This document shows, piece by piece, positions 23,902-32,935 of a DNA stretch of 64,000 bases. Source of the DNA: Chaetomium olivaceum. Lineage: Eukaryota > Ascomycota > Sordariomycetes > Sordariales > Chaetomiaceae. A program made the position numbers and the translations under genes. The first letter of the stretch is position 1; every line of letters begins with the position of its first letter. The DNA lies in contig JAYWVB010000006.1 of NCBI GenBank assembly GCA_039881045.1, positions 496,001 to 560,000 on the forward strand, read 5' to 3'. Under the pieces are notes generated by a model. That model saw only the letters and a program-made list of their open reading frames with translations, had not been told where the DNA came from and searched no databases.

Positions 23902-24843
23902 ATGGCCAGTAGGGCAGCGCAGAAGCGCGTACGTATTTGCGCCTTCGCCGACAAGGTTTAAGGGATACAGTGTCGAGCTAACGATTTTCTAACTCGCGCA
24001 GTTGACGCGCGAATATAAGAGCATCGCTGAGAACCCCCCACCATACATCACCGCTCACCCCTCGGAAACCAACATATTAGAGTAAGTAAGGCACAAAGCA
24101 AGGAAAAGACTGATGGCCGCGGTTGGCGTACTGACCCGGAGATTTGAAGATGGCACTATATAATCACAGGCCCCGAGAACACACCCTATCACAATGGCCA
24201 ATACTGGGGCACGCTCATGTTCCCTCCGAACTACCCGTTCGCTCCGCCAGCGATCCGAATGCATACGCCGTCCGGTAGATTCCAGCCGTCTAGCCGGCTG
24301 TGTCTCTCGATATCCGACTTCCACCCTCGATCGTTCAACCCTGCTTGGGAAGTGTCAACAATCCTTATCGGCCTGCTTTCATTCATGACGTCTGAGGAGA
24401 TGACAACGGGTTCGGTGTCGGCCAGCCAGGCGGAACGGAAATTTCTTGCGGCGCGTTCACGGTGGTGGAACTCGACTGGCGGCGGGTCGCACCTCAAGGC
24501 CGAGAAAGGCGCGGGCAAGGGAAACATCAAGGCCGGCGACGGTGGGGCCAAGTTCAAGTCAGAATGGCCAGAAGTGGACCAGGCAAACTGGAAGTGGATG
24601 CACGATAACGCTATCGACACGGAGACGGGGAACAAGACGGTCGAGAATGGCGGGCCTTCCTGCGTACCCCAACTTGGCATACCTACGACTAGTGGCCACC
24701 AGGCGCACGCCGTCGTGGATGCTGTGATTCAGCAGAGGGACGCTGGGCGGGGCTGGCTGTTTCAGAACAAGCTCTTCCTAGTCGGTGGGATCATATTCGT
24801 GTACGTCTTGATCGCTCGGTTGCTTGGGGAGGGGAACACGTGA
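23902..24843 (+). CDS. ubc6: UBC6-type ER tail-anchored ubiquitin-conjugating enzyme
   Basis: Three exons, 23902-23928, 24002-24081 and 24150-24843, give 266 codons. The E2 fold runs from KRLTREYKSIAENPPPYI through WHYIITGPENTPYHNGQYWG and MFPPNYPFAPPAIRMHTPSGRF to the active-site segment RLCLSISDFHPRSFNPAW, in which Cys is the ubiquitin-accepting residue. The TPSGRF stretch in place of the usual HPN is the UBC6-class signature. After a polar linker, the last ~20 residues (LFLVGGIIFVYVLIARLL) form a single transmembrane anchor. Ubc6 works with Doa10 in ER-associated degradation on the cytosolic face of the ER. Only nine codons lie in exon 1. Confidence 0.95.
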
Positions 24844-25331
24844 ACACGGATCCAGTCCAGTTAGGGTCGCGGTGGGAGCATGGCCAGGGTGTGTAGGTTG
24901 GGTGTTGGTGGTGATGCCTAGATGGATTGCTTTCGGTGTGATGGGCGACCAGATTTGGGAAATCGGCGCATTCGAAACCGATGGACTCGGTTTGAGCACG
25001 TGTATTTCCGTCGATTAGGGATTGCCCGTACTGGTAACGAGCGCTTGAGATTTGTATAATACCCTCCCCATAGCTTTCGGCATATTTAATATGTTTTCTG
25101 CGTGTCATTCTTGGGGGCCAGGAGCGAAGCCCACCTTTTTCTTCGGTTGCCTTGGAAAATGGCGTTAACATTCTTAGTCGAGTATGTTGAGCGCAAGCCC
25201 TCCAAGTTTACATAAAGCTCTAGCCTAGACCTGCTCTGACTCGAGTTTGTTCGTTGGTAAAAAATCTTGCGTAGTAATTTTGTTGAACTTGAATACCTAA
25301 AATATCAACGGACGGCTACCTATCTTTCTCT
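24844..25331. other. 3' region downstream of UBC6
   Basis: The UBC6 3' untranslated region is here. The rest is low-information sequence reaching the 3' end of the minus-strand ORF at 25332. No further gene is supported. Confidence 0.45.
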
Positions 25332-25979
25332 CTAGTTACCATCATTTAATTCGTGTTCCAATGCCTTGGCTGCAGACAGCAAATCTCGTGTTTTCTGTTT
25401 CTCGTGATATTTGTTGTCCAAGTCCAAAGGGCCCCCGGGGACCGGCACCCTTGGTTGACCGTCGGGTTCCCAAGTCGAGATTTTTTCATTGTACTCGTTG
25501 AGCATAACGCATTTGCAGCCCCGTAGCCGCTGTGTTATCTTGTAATTATGTATCGCGTCCTGATAAACGAATGCATGGGTGCAGCAGTGGTTCCCAAGCT
25601 CGTGGAAGTTCGGGTTGTCAAGGCTATGGCCCATCGTGTTTTTGTTCCGGCACCACCACCGGCAGCATCTCATTTTGTAGGCCTTGGTTCGTTCGGGATA
25701 TAGATTCTTTCCGCCAAGGGTCCGAATTTCTTCCTTGTCCTTGTTGAGAATCACTGTCTCCTCGTTGACCTTGTACTTGCAGTCCTCCACGGAACATTCT
25801 TTGCCCTGAATCCGCGTCAAGGAACTAATCTTGTCGTATGTAATGTTTGGGTGCCCGTGATAAACATCATCCCCATCTTCTACCGACACTGCCGGGCATT
25901 TGTGCTGCCAGTAGTGTGCTGTGAACTTTGAGTTTCCCATATTGTCTCCGAGAGGTAGTGTGCGCGCGGGAAGTAACAC
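25332..25979 (-). CDS. Orphan cysteine-rich hypothetical protein
   Basis: A single uninterrupted frame of 215 codons runs from 25979. A second in-frame ATG (MGNSKFTAHYWQ) is at 25940. The protein has about ten cysteines arranged as KCP, ECS...DCK, RCC..WWC, HCC and GCKC, plus many charged residues and a Pro/Gly-rich segment near residue 180. No signal peptide or transmembrane segment is visible, and I recognise no domain. The cysteine density and the position beside a transposon recall lineage-specific or effector-like genes, but without a secretion signal this is only a suggestion. A missing 5' exon carrying a signal peptide remains possible. The even codon pattern over 200 codons is the main reason to call it. 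Confidence 0.45.
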   Translation of the reverse strand: MLLPARTLPLGDNMGNSKFTAHYWQHKCPAVSVEDGDDVYHGHPNITYDKISSLTRIQGKECSVEDCKYKVNEETVILNKDKEEIRTLGGKNLYPERTKAYKMRCCRWWCRNKNTMGHSLDNPNFHELGNHCCTHAFVYQDAIHNYKITQRLRGCKCVMLNEYNEKISTWEPDGQPRVPVPGGPLDLDNKYHEKQKTRDLLSAAKALEHELNDGN

Positions 25980-26328
25980 AGGTTATTTGCCAAAACTTAG
26001 CATTATAAAGTCGAAACCGCCGGAAGAGGGCTCTGCTTGGCATTTTATTTCGCAGCAGCCTTTGTCGGCGGCGGCTCATGTGTTGTTGGGACTGCATGGC
26101 CCGTGATCAACACCGTGTCTCAAAGGCTCGAGTCGCTGAGCCTTACAAGCAACAAAGCCACCGCCCATTTATCTTATCCCCACCTTAGTCTTTGTTGGCT
26201 CGAGGAACCAACAGAATCACTCCCTAACCATGTCCATGATAATACGCATATCGTGTCCCAGGTATGCGGTCAGCAACCATCAGGGTGTTTCGTCGTAATA
26301 CTGTAACAAAATGAGTCGACGTCAAATA
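25980..26328. other. Spacer between the cysteine-rich ORF and the Fot1-type element
   Basis: About 350 bp with no supported coding sequence. It may hold the promoter of the minus-strand cysteine-rich ORF. Confidence 0.4.
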
Positions 26329-26376
26329 ACGTGGTTGATCACCGAGTGGTCCACTTTCCCTCCACGTCGCAACCTC
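26329..26376. repeat. Left terminal inverted repeat
   Basis: It starts ACGTGGTTGATCACCGAG and includes GGTCCACTTTCCCTCCACG. The reverse complement is found at the right end, where it is split by a small internal duplication. Confidence 0.85.
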
Positions 26377-26415
26377 TTCAGGCAATTAATCCACCACAAC
26401 ACAAGAAAATCAGTT

Positions 26416-28075
26416 TCACTCAATGCTACTCTCCTCAGCTGACGTCTCCTCAACCTCCTGACAGGTTCGTACGTTGTGGCCAGTCTTGCCGCACCTCCCA
26501 CAGCGCCGCAAAGTCGACAGCCCCGCCTCCGACATACCCCCTTCCGCCAGCCTCCTACCCGATTGCCGTCTACCAGTTTCCTTCTGGGTGATCAAAACCT
26601 GACCTTCCTCTATAGTAAGTGCCCCTCCAGCCTGGAGACGTGTACGCTTAGCCCTCCGGCGCTTTGAAAGGGCCTCGTTAGCCTTCTCGAGAGTTCGGAC
26701 TCGGTCTCGAAGAAGGGTCATTTCGTGAACAATCAGCTCTGTACCCTTCGCCAATTGCTTTACAGCGGAAAAAATGCTGGTTGGAGAGCTTCCTTGATGA
26801 TTGGCAATCCGGGTCCGTACATGTTCAGACTGTAAAACAGCCTCGTCAGGTTTGTGCAGTGTCTGGGAGACCCATAGGTCGGCCTCTGGAAGGGGGGGTC
26901 CAGTCGGTGTTGGGGTCCGTAGCTTGACGTCAAGCTTCGACAAGACAGCTTGGGGGTTGTCCGGTACTAGGCCAGTACCTCGAAAGCCAGCCTTGATATT
27001 TTCAGCTTTCATTATGGCGAGGTGGGCGGCTTTGAACGCGATAAAGAACTCGGTCTTGGTGATGTGGTTGATGTGCGCCTTGATGAAGGCCTCGAGTTCG
27101 CGGCCGTATATCCGCTTCAACACGCTAAAAACAACCGACATCTAGAGGCTGGGTGATGTGCGAGGAGTGAGAAGGGAGGCAGAGGGTAATACTATTGTGC
27201 TCCTTGCAGAACTCCTCAAACTGGGCTGATAGGTGGCTTTCGTGACCATCTAGGACTATCATCCGATACACCCCTTGCCGCTGGGTCTCCGTATGCTTGT
27301 GGAAGTGCTTGATCCATTCCAAGCCTGTATCATTGTCTGTCCAGCCGTTGGGTGAGGTCTTGATGACCCAGGATGGGGGAAGATCGCACTCGGTGTACCA
27401 GGAGGCGAGGTGGTTGACGCCCTGTACAATCAAGAATGGTGGCAGCGCAAAGCCGTCACTGCTCACGCACTCAATCGCTGTTGCCCATTCCCGATTGCCG
27501 GGCTGAAGTTGCTTGCCTCGACCGCGTCGATCGGAACGCGTGACGACCATGTTGCTACAGATAATGCCCATCATAAAGTCTGTCTCGTCGAAGTTGTAAA
27601 AATCGGTGTTCTGGATGCTGTACTTCGTGCGCATGTTGGCCACCAACCGGAACCAGTCCCCAATAATCTTTGGATCTTCGCAAAGGGCTCTCTGGAAGTC
27701 GTACGCACGCGAAAAGCGCGTCTTGAGCTCCGGGCGGCGCCGTATGAACCGGTATGCCCACTGCTTGCCAGTTGGTCGCGCGTGACGCGTCGCGAGAAGG
27801 AGATCGGCCATATCTTTTACCCCATCAATACGAGGCGGAAACCCTCGCGAATCTAGATCGAGGATATATCGTACAAGGGTCTCTTCTTCAGCCAAGGTCA
27901 GATTGTGCTGTACGTCGCGTTTCTCAGGCTTTGCGACGCGGCCCTTCATCCGGGCGATGAGGGTCGACTTCGGCACATCATACGTCTGCGCAGCACGTCG
28001 GATCGACATTTTTTTGCTCATATGAATTGCTTCAATGGCAAGGATGATTCTGGCTTCTTGCATTTGCATAGACAT
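26416..28075 (-). pseudogene. Fot1/pogo-type DDE transposase with zinc knuckle (1-nt frameshift)
   Basis: The first frame (28075 to about 27130) begins MSMQMQEARIILAIEAIHM. It has an HTH/psq DNA-binding start (SIRRAAQTYDVPKSTL), a CENPB-type HTH (PPRIDGVKDMADLLL...WAYRFIRRRPEL) and the DDE core: NFDETDFMMG (first Asp), MIVLDGHESH (second Asp) and LPSHSSHITQPLDVGCF (third Asp). The C-terminal half continues in another frame as SVLKRIYGRELEAF and ends with a CCHC knuckle CGRCGKTGHNVRTC. The break is at a run of five A (plus strand 27127-27131). Removing one base joins GCF to SVLK and gives 552 codons. Whether the copy is inactive or only mis-sequenced is open. Confidence 0.9.
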
Positions 28076-28118
28076 GGTTTTGGTCGCGGTGTAGCGGAGT
28101 TTGAAGGTGGAAGGTTGT

Positions 28119-28175
28119 GACGTGGAGGGAAAGTGGACCGCTCGGTGATATGGGCCGCTCGGTGATCAACCACGT
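28119..28175. repeat. Right terminal inverted repeat with internal duplication
   Basis: It reads inward as the complement of the left repeat, but CCGCTCGGTGAT occurs twice (about 28138 and 28156). This end is therefore about 18 bp longer than the left one. Confidence 0.8.
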
Positions 28176-28177
28176 TA

Positions 28178-28491
28178 CCCTTTTTCTTTTTTTGTTAATG
28201 CAAACAACTTATCTTCCTCAAACCAGGGCAGTTGCTGCCTGACAACTTGTCAGTGACAAGCGCACCCTAGTGGTGGAGTTCAAAGAATCAACAAATGGCC
28301 CTGGAGCACTTGATTGGCAATTCGGGTAACATCGCCCCGACTCTCGGGTCATCGATGGCCCAGCGTGGACTTGGAGGAATGAGGAGTCGACCAACTTAAA
28401 TAATCCTGATTTCACGTTTTCCCCGACATCGGAAATTCTATTACCTATTGTACTCCGAGTAGGTGACAGAGTCATCAACGCAAATTCCAAG
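28178..28491. promoter_or_regulatory. Upstream region of the beta-mannosidase gene
   Basis: About 310 bp between the right end of the transposon and the ATG at 28492. The insertion therefore lies close to the mannosidase promoter. No specific motif can be supported. Confidence 0.35.
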
Positions 28492-31107
28492 ATGGCGCAA
28501 GGCGCATCCCAAGTTCTTTCCTCCGGATGGGAGTTCAAGTGCGAAACGGACGAAAGATGGCTTCCTGTTTCACAGGTCCCGAGCAACATTCACACCGAGC
28601 TTCTACATCACCGTTTGATTCCTAACCCTTTCAAAGATGTGAACGAGTTGGAAGTCTCTTGGGTTGCCGAACGCACATGGTCTTACCGAACCCGCTTCGT
28701 GACGCTGAGTGAGGGGCGAGTGCAGGCCTCAAAGACCGATTTGGTTTTTGAAGGACTCGACACTTTTACGACGGCGAGGCTGAATGGCAAGGTCATACTG
28801 GAGTCAGACAACATGTTTATCGAGCATCGAGTGGACATCGGTGACCTTTTTGTGGACGGTACAGAGAACATCTTGGATATCACGTTTGAGCCTGCGCGGG
28901 ATCGAGGGCTGGAGCTTGTCAAAGCTCACCCTGAACACGAATTCATTGTGCACCAGACCGAGGTTAGCCGGGGGCCCGTCCGGAAAGCCCAGTATCATTG
29001 GGGTTGGGACTGGGGCCCGATCCTGCTGACATGTGGACCGTGGAAGCCCGTGAGGCTCGAGTGCTACGTCAGCAGGATAGAAGAAGTCAAAGTGGATTAT
29101 GAGATCCACAAGAACCCAGGAGTACCGCCAGTGCTAGAAGCTACCATCCATGCCCACGTTTTGGGCCCTACGGCGGAGCTCGAGGTGGATTTGCTATTCC
29201 CTGGAGGACGCCTCGTGACTCTCCGGGACCGGAACGACACGCCCGCGGCGCCATCGTGGACGTTCTCATCAAAACTTAGCATCGAAGACCCTGAGCTGTG
29301 GTGGCCGCGAGGTTATGGCCCGCAGAACTTATGCGAGTTGCGAGTTCGGGGCATTGCTGGTGACGGGTCAACGGTCCTAGCCGAGGAACACCAGAAGATT
29401 GGCTTCCGCAAGGTTGAGCTGGTTCAGGAGAAAGACCAGTTTGGACAGTCGTTTTACTTCCGTGTCAACGGTGTGGACATTTTCTCAGGCGGCTCGTGCT
29501 GGATTCCCGCCGACAGCTTCCTTCCCCAGATTTCCCCTGAACGCTACCGAGACTGGATACAACTCCTCGCAGACGGCAACCAAAACATGATTCGAGTATG
29601 GGGTGGCGGCATCTACGAGCCTGACGTCTTCTACACAGCCTGCGACGAACTGGGAATCCTCGTCTGGCAAGACTTCATGTTCGCCTGCGCCTCGTACCCA
29701 ACCTACCCCGACTACCTCACCTCCATCACCGCCGAAGCCCGGCAAAACATCCGCCGCCTCCGGCACCACCCGTCCATCATTCTCTGGTGCGGCAACAATG
29801 AAGACTACCAGCTCGTCGAGCGCTACAACCTTGAATACAACTTCGAAACCGACAAAGACCCGCAGTCCTGGCTCAAGTCCACCTTCCCCGCCCGATACAT
29901 CTACGAGCACCTGCTCCCCAACCTCGTCCAGTCCGAATCCCCCTCCACCATTTACCATCCCAGCAGCCCCTGGGGCAACGGCACCAGCACCACCCTCAAA
30001 GTCGACCCCACCGTTGGCGACATCCACCAATGGGACCTGTGGAACGGCGAGGCCAAACCCTGGCAGGTGCTGGCGCAGATGGGTGGGCGCTTCGTGAGCG
30101 AGTTCGGCATGATGGGGTACCCGGCCGCGCAGACCCTCGATGGTTTCGTCACCGACCCGGCCGAGCGCTACGTCGGCAGCCGCACCATGGACTTCCACAA
30201 CAAGGCCGTCGTGCACGAGCGCCGCATGCTGGCCTACGTCGGGGAGAACTTTCGGCTGGCGTCTTGGGGCGGTGATCTGGCGGCGTTTGCGCACCTGACG
30301 CAGGTCATTCAGGCGGATGCGTTGGGCCAAGGGTACAAGGTCTGGCGGAGGGATTGGGGCAGGGAGGGTGCCCGGCGGTGTGGTGGGGTGTTGGTCTGGC
30401 AGCTGAATGACTGCTGGCCGGTGGTGTCGTGGGCGATTGTCGATTACTACTTGGTCAAGAAACCGGCATTCTATGCCATCAAGCGGGCCATGGCGCCTTT
30501 GGCGGTGGGTGTAACGCGCAAGTTTCATGATTGGACGTCGAGGCCGGCGGACGAGCTCTGGCGTCGGAACACGGGGCATGTCGACTCGCGCAAGATGTTG
30601 ACAGATATTGAGTTTGATGTGTGGGTTGCCAACTCAACGCTGGAGGCCGTGAAGGGGAAGGTGGTTGTGAGGTTTGTTTCGGTCAAGACTGGAAAGGAGG
30701 TGAGGGAGAAGATTGAGGAGGAGATAGAGGTGCAGCCAAATGGCTCTACCGAAGTGTTAACGGGGTACAAGTTTGATTGGACCAAGGCAATGGTAGCCGA
30801 ACCTGAGCACTTCGTCATCCAAGCAGCTTTGTGGGTGGACGGGACTCAGGCGAGCAGCGACACATCGTGGCCCGACCCTATCAAGTACCTCGACTTCCCG
30901 GATAGGGGGGTCACGGTGAAGGACCGCGGTCAGGGGCTCATCGAGGTTTCCGCTGCGAAGCCGGTCAAGGGTTTTGTCTTTTCCGAGAAACAGGGTACCA
31001 AGCTGAGTGATAATGGGTTTGATCTTCTGCCCGGAGATGAGCCAAGATTGGTATATGTTGAAAATGGTAGCGGTGATGAGTTAGGATGGACATTTGTTGG
31101 TCGTTAG
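28492..31107 (+). CDS. mndB: Beta-mannosidase, GH2 family, intracellular (MndB type)
   Basis: One intronless frame of 871 codons starts MAQGASQVLSSGWEF. No signal peptide is visible, which marks the MndB type rather than the secreted MndA. The order is an N-terminal GH2 sugar-binding domain (VSQVPSNIHTELLHHRLIPNPF, WSYRTRF), the HWGWDWGP block, an immunoglobulin-like GH2 domain (LWWPRGYGPQNL), and the TIM barrel. The barrel carries IRVWGGGIYE, the acid/base Glu in WCGNNE (about residue 437) and the nucleophile Glu in SEFGMMG (about residue 537). A C-terminal beta domain follows. The enzyme hydrolyses terminal non-reducing beta-1,4-mannose, finishing mannan or N-glycan core breakdown. Length and both catalytic residues match the family, so it should be active. 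Confidence 0.96.
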   Translation: MAQGASQVLSSGWEFKCETDERWLPVSQVPSNIHTELLHHRLIPNPFKDVNELEVSWVAERTWSYRTRFVTLSEGRVQASKTDLVFEGLDTFTTARLNGKVILESDNMFIEHRVDIGDLFVDGTENILDITFEPARDRGLELVKAHPEHEFIVHQTEVSRGPVRKAQYHWGWDWGPILLTCGPWKPVRLECYVSRIEEVKVDYEIHKNPGVPPVLEATIHAHVLGPTAELEVDLLFPGGRLVTLRDRNDTPAAPSWTFSSKLSIEDPELWWPRGYGPQNLCELRVRGIAGDGSTVLAEEHQKIGFRKVELVQEKDQFGQSFYFRVNGVDIFSGGSCWIPADSFLPQISPERYRDWIQLLADGNQNMIRVWGGGIYEPDVFYTACDELGILVWQDFMFACASYPTYPDYLTSITAEARQNIRRLRHHPSIILWCGNNEDYQLVERYNLEYNFETDKDPQSWLKSTFPARYIYEHLLPNLVQSESPSTIYHPSSPWGNGTSTTLKVDPTVGDIHQWDLWNGEAKPWQVLAQMGGRFVSEFGMMGYPAAQTLDGFVTDPAERYVGSRTMDFHNKAVVHERRMLAYVGENFRLASWGGDLAAFAHLTQVIQADALGQGYKVWRRDWGREGARRCGGVLVWQLNDCWPVVSWAIVDYYLVKKPAFYAIKRAMAPLAVGVTRKFHDWTSRPADELWRRNTGHVDSRKMLTDIEFDVWVANSTLEAVKGKVVVRFVSVKTGKEVREKIEEEIEVQPNGSTEVLTGYKFDWTKAMVAEPEHFVIQAALWVDGTQASSDTSWPDPIKYLDFPDRGVTVKDRGQGLIEVSAAKPVKGFVFSEKQGTKLSDNGFDLLPGDEPRLVYVENGSGDELGWTFVGR

Positions 31108-31165
31108 ATTTTGGCATTGCTATGTACCATTGATATAGACGGCATTGCTACATAATGGTTGGTAT

Positions 31166-32321
31166 TTACGAATGACCACTGATAGCCTTCGGCTGGTACA
31201 GCTCTTCGAGGTATTTCTCCTCTTCGTCCGTCAGCACTTTCCCTCTTGCAGAGATGGCCTCCTCTAGTCTCTCCACTTTGCTAAAGCCAACGATGGGACT
31301 CGTAACACGCTTGTTGATCCAGGCCAGGGCAACGTGGGAGATCTGGGTACATATTAGCAACAGCTCAGGGGGGCACACTGGTAGAGTACCCAGGGTAGGT
31401 CAGAAGAAAACTCACCGGCCATTGGTGTTTATCCGCAAGTTCCACCGCGCGGTTGATGATAGTCAAGTCCGGCTCGACTGTCCCATGCGCCCCCGGCTGG
31501 TTATCCTTCTCCCCCTTACTGCGGGTGGTGCTGCCGTACTTCTCCGGCCGACGAGCCAGATGTCCTCTGCACAGCGGAGCCCAGGGAACCAAACCCACGC
31601 CGGTGTCATTGCAGAAGCGGTTCATCTCGCGCTCCTCCTCGCGGTAGAGCAGGTTGTACTGGTTCTGCATGCTAATGAATTTGGTCCAGCCGTTACGCTC
31701 GGCGCAGAACTGCATGCGCGCAAACTGGGTCCCCCACATGCTGCTGGCCCCGATGTAGCGTACTTTGCCCGACTGGACGAGGTCGTGGAGTGCCTTCATG
31801 GTTTCCTCAATAGGCGTATTTGGGTCGAACCGGTGGATCTGGAGCAGGTCGATGTAGGGTGTGTCTAGGCGCTTCAGGGACGCCTCTACCTGGTTGAAGA
31901 TGGCCGTGCGAGACAGGCCAAAGTTGTTGATATAGTCCTTGGAGGAGTTGAGCTGCTCTTTGAAGAAAAAGGCGCGCAGTTCAGGCTCCTCCCCGACCGC
32001 AAAGTAGCACTTGGTCATGATGACGACCTTTTCGCGGGGAATATTGTACGTCTTGAGTGCCTTGCCGACGATGATTTCGGATGCGCCGTTTGAGTACATG
32101 TTGGCTGTGTCCCAAGTGTTGAGGCCTCTGTCGTAGGCAGCCTTGAGAAGGGGGAGTGCCTCATTCTCGCCGATGGCCCAATCCAAATTCCTCGGGTCAC
32201 CGAAGCTCATACAGCCGAAGATGGGGACTGAGACGCGAAGACCACTGTTTCCGAGGCGCCGGTACTCGCATTTTGAGCCTTCAATCGACGCCTGGAGGCC
32301 GGGGGTGATGGTGGGAGCCAT
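31166..32321 (-). CDS. Aldo/keto reductase
   Basis: Two exons, 32321-31416 and 31342-31166, with a 73-nt GTGAGT...CAG intron in phase 0, give 360 codons. The AKR catalytic set is visible: Asp in NTWDTANMYSNG, Tyr in the same segment, Lys in VIMTKCYF and His in LLQIHRFD. The NADPH-binding end reads SPIVGFSKVERLEEAI in exon 2. It belongs to the fungal AKR group that includes aryl-alcohol dehydrogenases and versiconal-hemiacetal-acetate-reductase-like enzymes. A cytosolic NADPH-dependent carbonyl reductase is expected. It is tail-to-tail with the mannosidase and 600 bp downstream of the ABC-B exporter on the same strand, at the edge of the polyketide locus, so a tailoring role is an inference. 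Confidence 0.92.
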
Positions 32322-32935
32322 GGTTTGAGTTGGCTTGCTTGCTTGGGATGATTGGTTGTGGTCTGTCTCTCACGGCAACCTTTGTCTTAGTTGCGACTGC
32401 GGGTGATCAAGCCACTCGCTGGAAGGGAACAGAGAGCATCAATTTATAGGTACGCTGTCTACTCTGCTCCAGGTTCCCGGCCTCAAGGACATGGAGTCAC
32501 CACTAACGCTACCCCGCAGCGGGGATAAGGGGGGTTAAGAAGTGGGAAGTGGGGGTAAAGGGGTTAGGGAAACTCGGCTCCGGTATAGTCTCGGGTTGAA
32601 TCTTCCGTGCAATGTCCATACCACGATGGGTCAATGCATACGCGATGACTGGTGTGTGGAGCCAGCTCCGTTCTTGCCGAGCCGGACTCGCTTCCAGCTA
32701 GGCGGGTTGTTTATGGGATGGTGGGTGAGATCTTACCGATGACTCCCATCTTCTTAACTCCGGTGGTAGAAAATCAAGGAAAGACGGTTGGTCATCAAGG
32801 AAGTTATCGAGTTATATTGGGGAAGAACATCCTAAATCCGAAAGAAATACCTAGCGGGTTCTCAATTTGGGTGTGAACCTTGGCCGCTACCTGTCCAAGG
32901 CTTGTGATTGGCACTGACACACACAGGGAGTTAGA
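32322..32935. other. Intergenic region between aldo/keto reductase and ABC-B gene
   Basis: It contains the reductase promoter (upstream of 32321) and the 3' end of the ABC-B gene. A G-rich tract lies near 32518-32570. No gene is supported. Confidence 0.45.

Larger units (their letters stand above)
26329..28175 (-). mobile_element. Fot1/pogo-type Tc1-mariner DNA transposon, 1,847 bp
   Basis: The outermost bases are inverted repeats: the left end starts ACGTGGTTGATCACCGAG and the right end finishes with its exact reverse complement. The repeats continue inward to the CACTTTCCCTCCACGTC match. Both ends are flanked by TA (26327-26328 and 28176-28177), the expected Tc1-mariner target-site duplication. 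A transposase gene on the minus strand fills the interior. Size, TA duplication and protein all fit the Fot1/pogo branch of fungal elements. Intact ends and a nearly intact gene suggest a recent insertion. Confidence 0.92.

Noticed and set aside
29485..30579. 364-codon minus-strand ORF opposite the beta-mannosidase
   Set aside because: It is a shadow of the GH2 coding strand; its Arg/Pro/Val-rich composition is an artefact of the opposite frame.
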